Of a stretch of 6,472 nt of DNA, positions 6,262-6,472 are shown piece by piece. Position 1 is the stretch's first letter, and each line of letters starts with the position of its first letter. Position numbers and translations under genes: made by a program. Below the pieces are notes generated by a model that saw only the letters and a program-made list of their open reading frames with translations, ran no database searches and was not told the DNA's origin. Origin of the DNA: Thiothrix sp. (lineage in GTDB: Bacteria; Pseudomonadota; Gammaproteobacteria; Thiotrichales; Thiotrichaceae); the NCBI GenBank assembly GCA_011375245.1, contig DRMA01000126.1:1-6472 (forward strand), written 5' to 3'.

Positions 6262-6472
6262 TAGATGAATATAGCCTTAGTTGTGTTTTTGTGTACTTGT
6301 AGCTATGAGGTTGCTTTTATAATGAAAAGTTTCATAGTTACTCAGATTTGCCCCTGATACTTCTATTGTTTTATGTTTGCATTTTGCACTTTGTGTTTTT
6401 TGAAAAATTATTTTTGCTGGTGTATTTGATATTAATTAACACCTTTAAACTTTAAAAGTGATGTGAAGGGTT
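6262..6472. other. Intergenic region upstream of mrcA, probably divergent
   Basis: No gene is supported in these 211 AT-rich bases. They should contain the mrcA promoter on the minus strand. The best minus -10 is TATAAA (6321-6316), without a recognisable -35. At the right end, AAGGG (6466-6470) looks like an SD, so a plus-strand gene may start just past the window. In Pseudomonas and relatives mrcA/ponA is divergent from pilM. That identity is inferred from gene order alone. Confidence 0.5.
6300..6340 (+). promoter_or_regulatory. TATAAT box flanked by inverted repeats (possible promoter/operator)
   Basis: A perfect TATAAT lies at 6318-6323, with CTTGTA (6296-6301) as a weak -35 at 16 bp spacing. 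It is bracketed by TAGCTATGA (6300-6308) and TCATAGTTA (6332-6340), an inverted repeat matching at 8 of 9 positions with arm centres 32 bp apart. A second palindrome, ATGAAA-AG-TTTCAT (6322-6335), overlaps its right side. The arrangement could serve promoters in both directions, but no regulator can be named. Confidence 0.35.

Noticed and set aside
6419..6443. GGTGT...ACACC inverted repeat followed by TTTAAAC
   Set aside because: Only 5 bp with a 15-nt loop, and no gene ends here that would need a terminator; the nearby doubled CTTTAAA is simple AT-rich sequence.
6463..6465. GTG as start of the divergent gene
   Set aside because: Only three codons remain and there is no SD in front; the following AAGGG fits better as the SD of a start beyond the window.

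Overview
The window looks like an ordinary chromosomal housekeeping segment of an AT-rich gammaproteobacterium. The evidence is the BamE, bS21, YqeY, HemE and class A PBP1A proteins, all of which resemble gammaproteobacterial versions. The genus cannot be named from this sequence. No mobile element, CRISPR array, tRNA or rRNA is visible.

Left block (1-889, minus strand): bamE, an outer-membrane assembly lipoprotein, is followed by a thioredoxin-fold protein with a helical HEAT-like C-terminal part that runs off the left edge. The bamE stop and the next start share one base (TAATG), so the two are probably translationally coupled. A 169-bp divergent region (890-1058) carries a back-to-back promoter pair.

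Middle block (1059-2968, plus strand): rpsU (ribosomal protein bS21), yqeY (GatB/YqeY-domain protein) and hemE (uroporphyrinogen decarboxylase). The dnaG and rpoD genes that often follow rpsU or yqeY in this class are not here. The 159-bp yqeY-hemE gap holds potential RNA structure and a small hairpin that would cover the hemE ribosome binding site. A 13-bp hairpin after hemE separates it from the convergent right block.

Right block (3049-6261, minus strand): mrcA (ponA), encoding bifunctional penicillin-binding protein 1A, is followed with no gap (TAA then ATG) by a 200-residue protein of unknown function. The last 211 bases (6262-6472) are upstream of mrcA. They contain a consensus TATAAT on the plus strand flanked by inverted repeats, and end in an SD-like AAGGG, so a divergent gene probably begins just outside the window. 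In Pseudomonas-type genomes that neighbour is pilM.

No gene-free stretch exceeds about 211 bases. Nothing here is clearly a new system. The items most worth a second look are the uncharacterised protein coupled to PBP1A, the thioredoxin/HEAT protein coupled to bamE, and the structured hemE leader.
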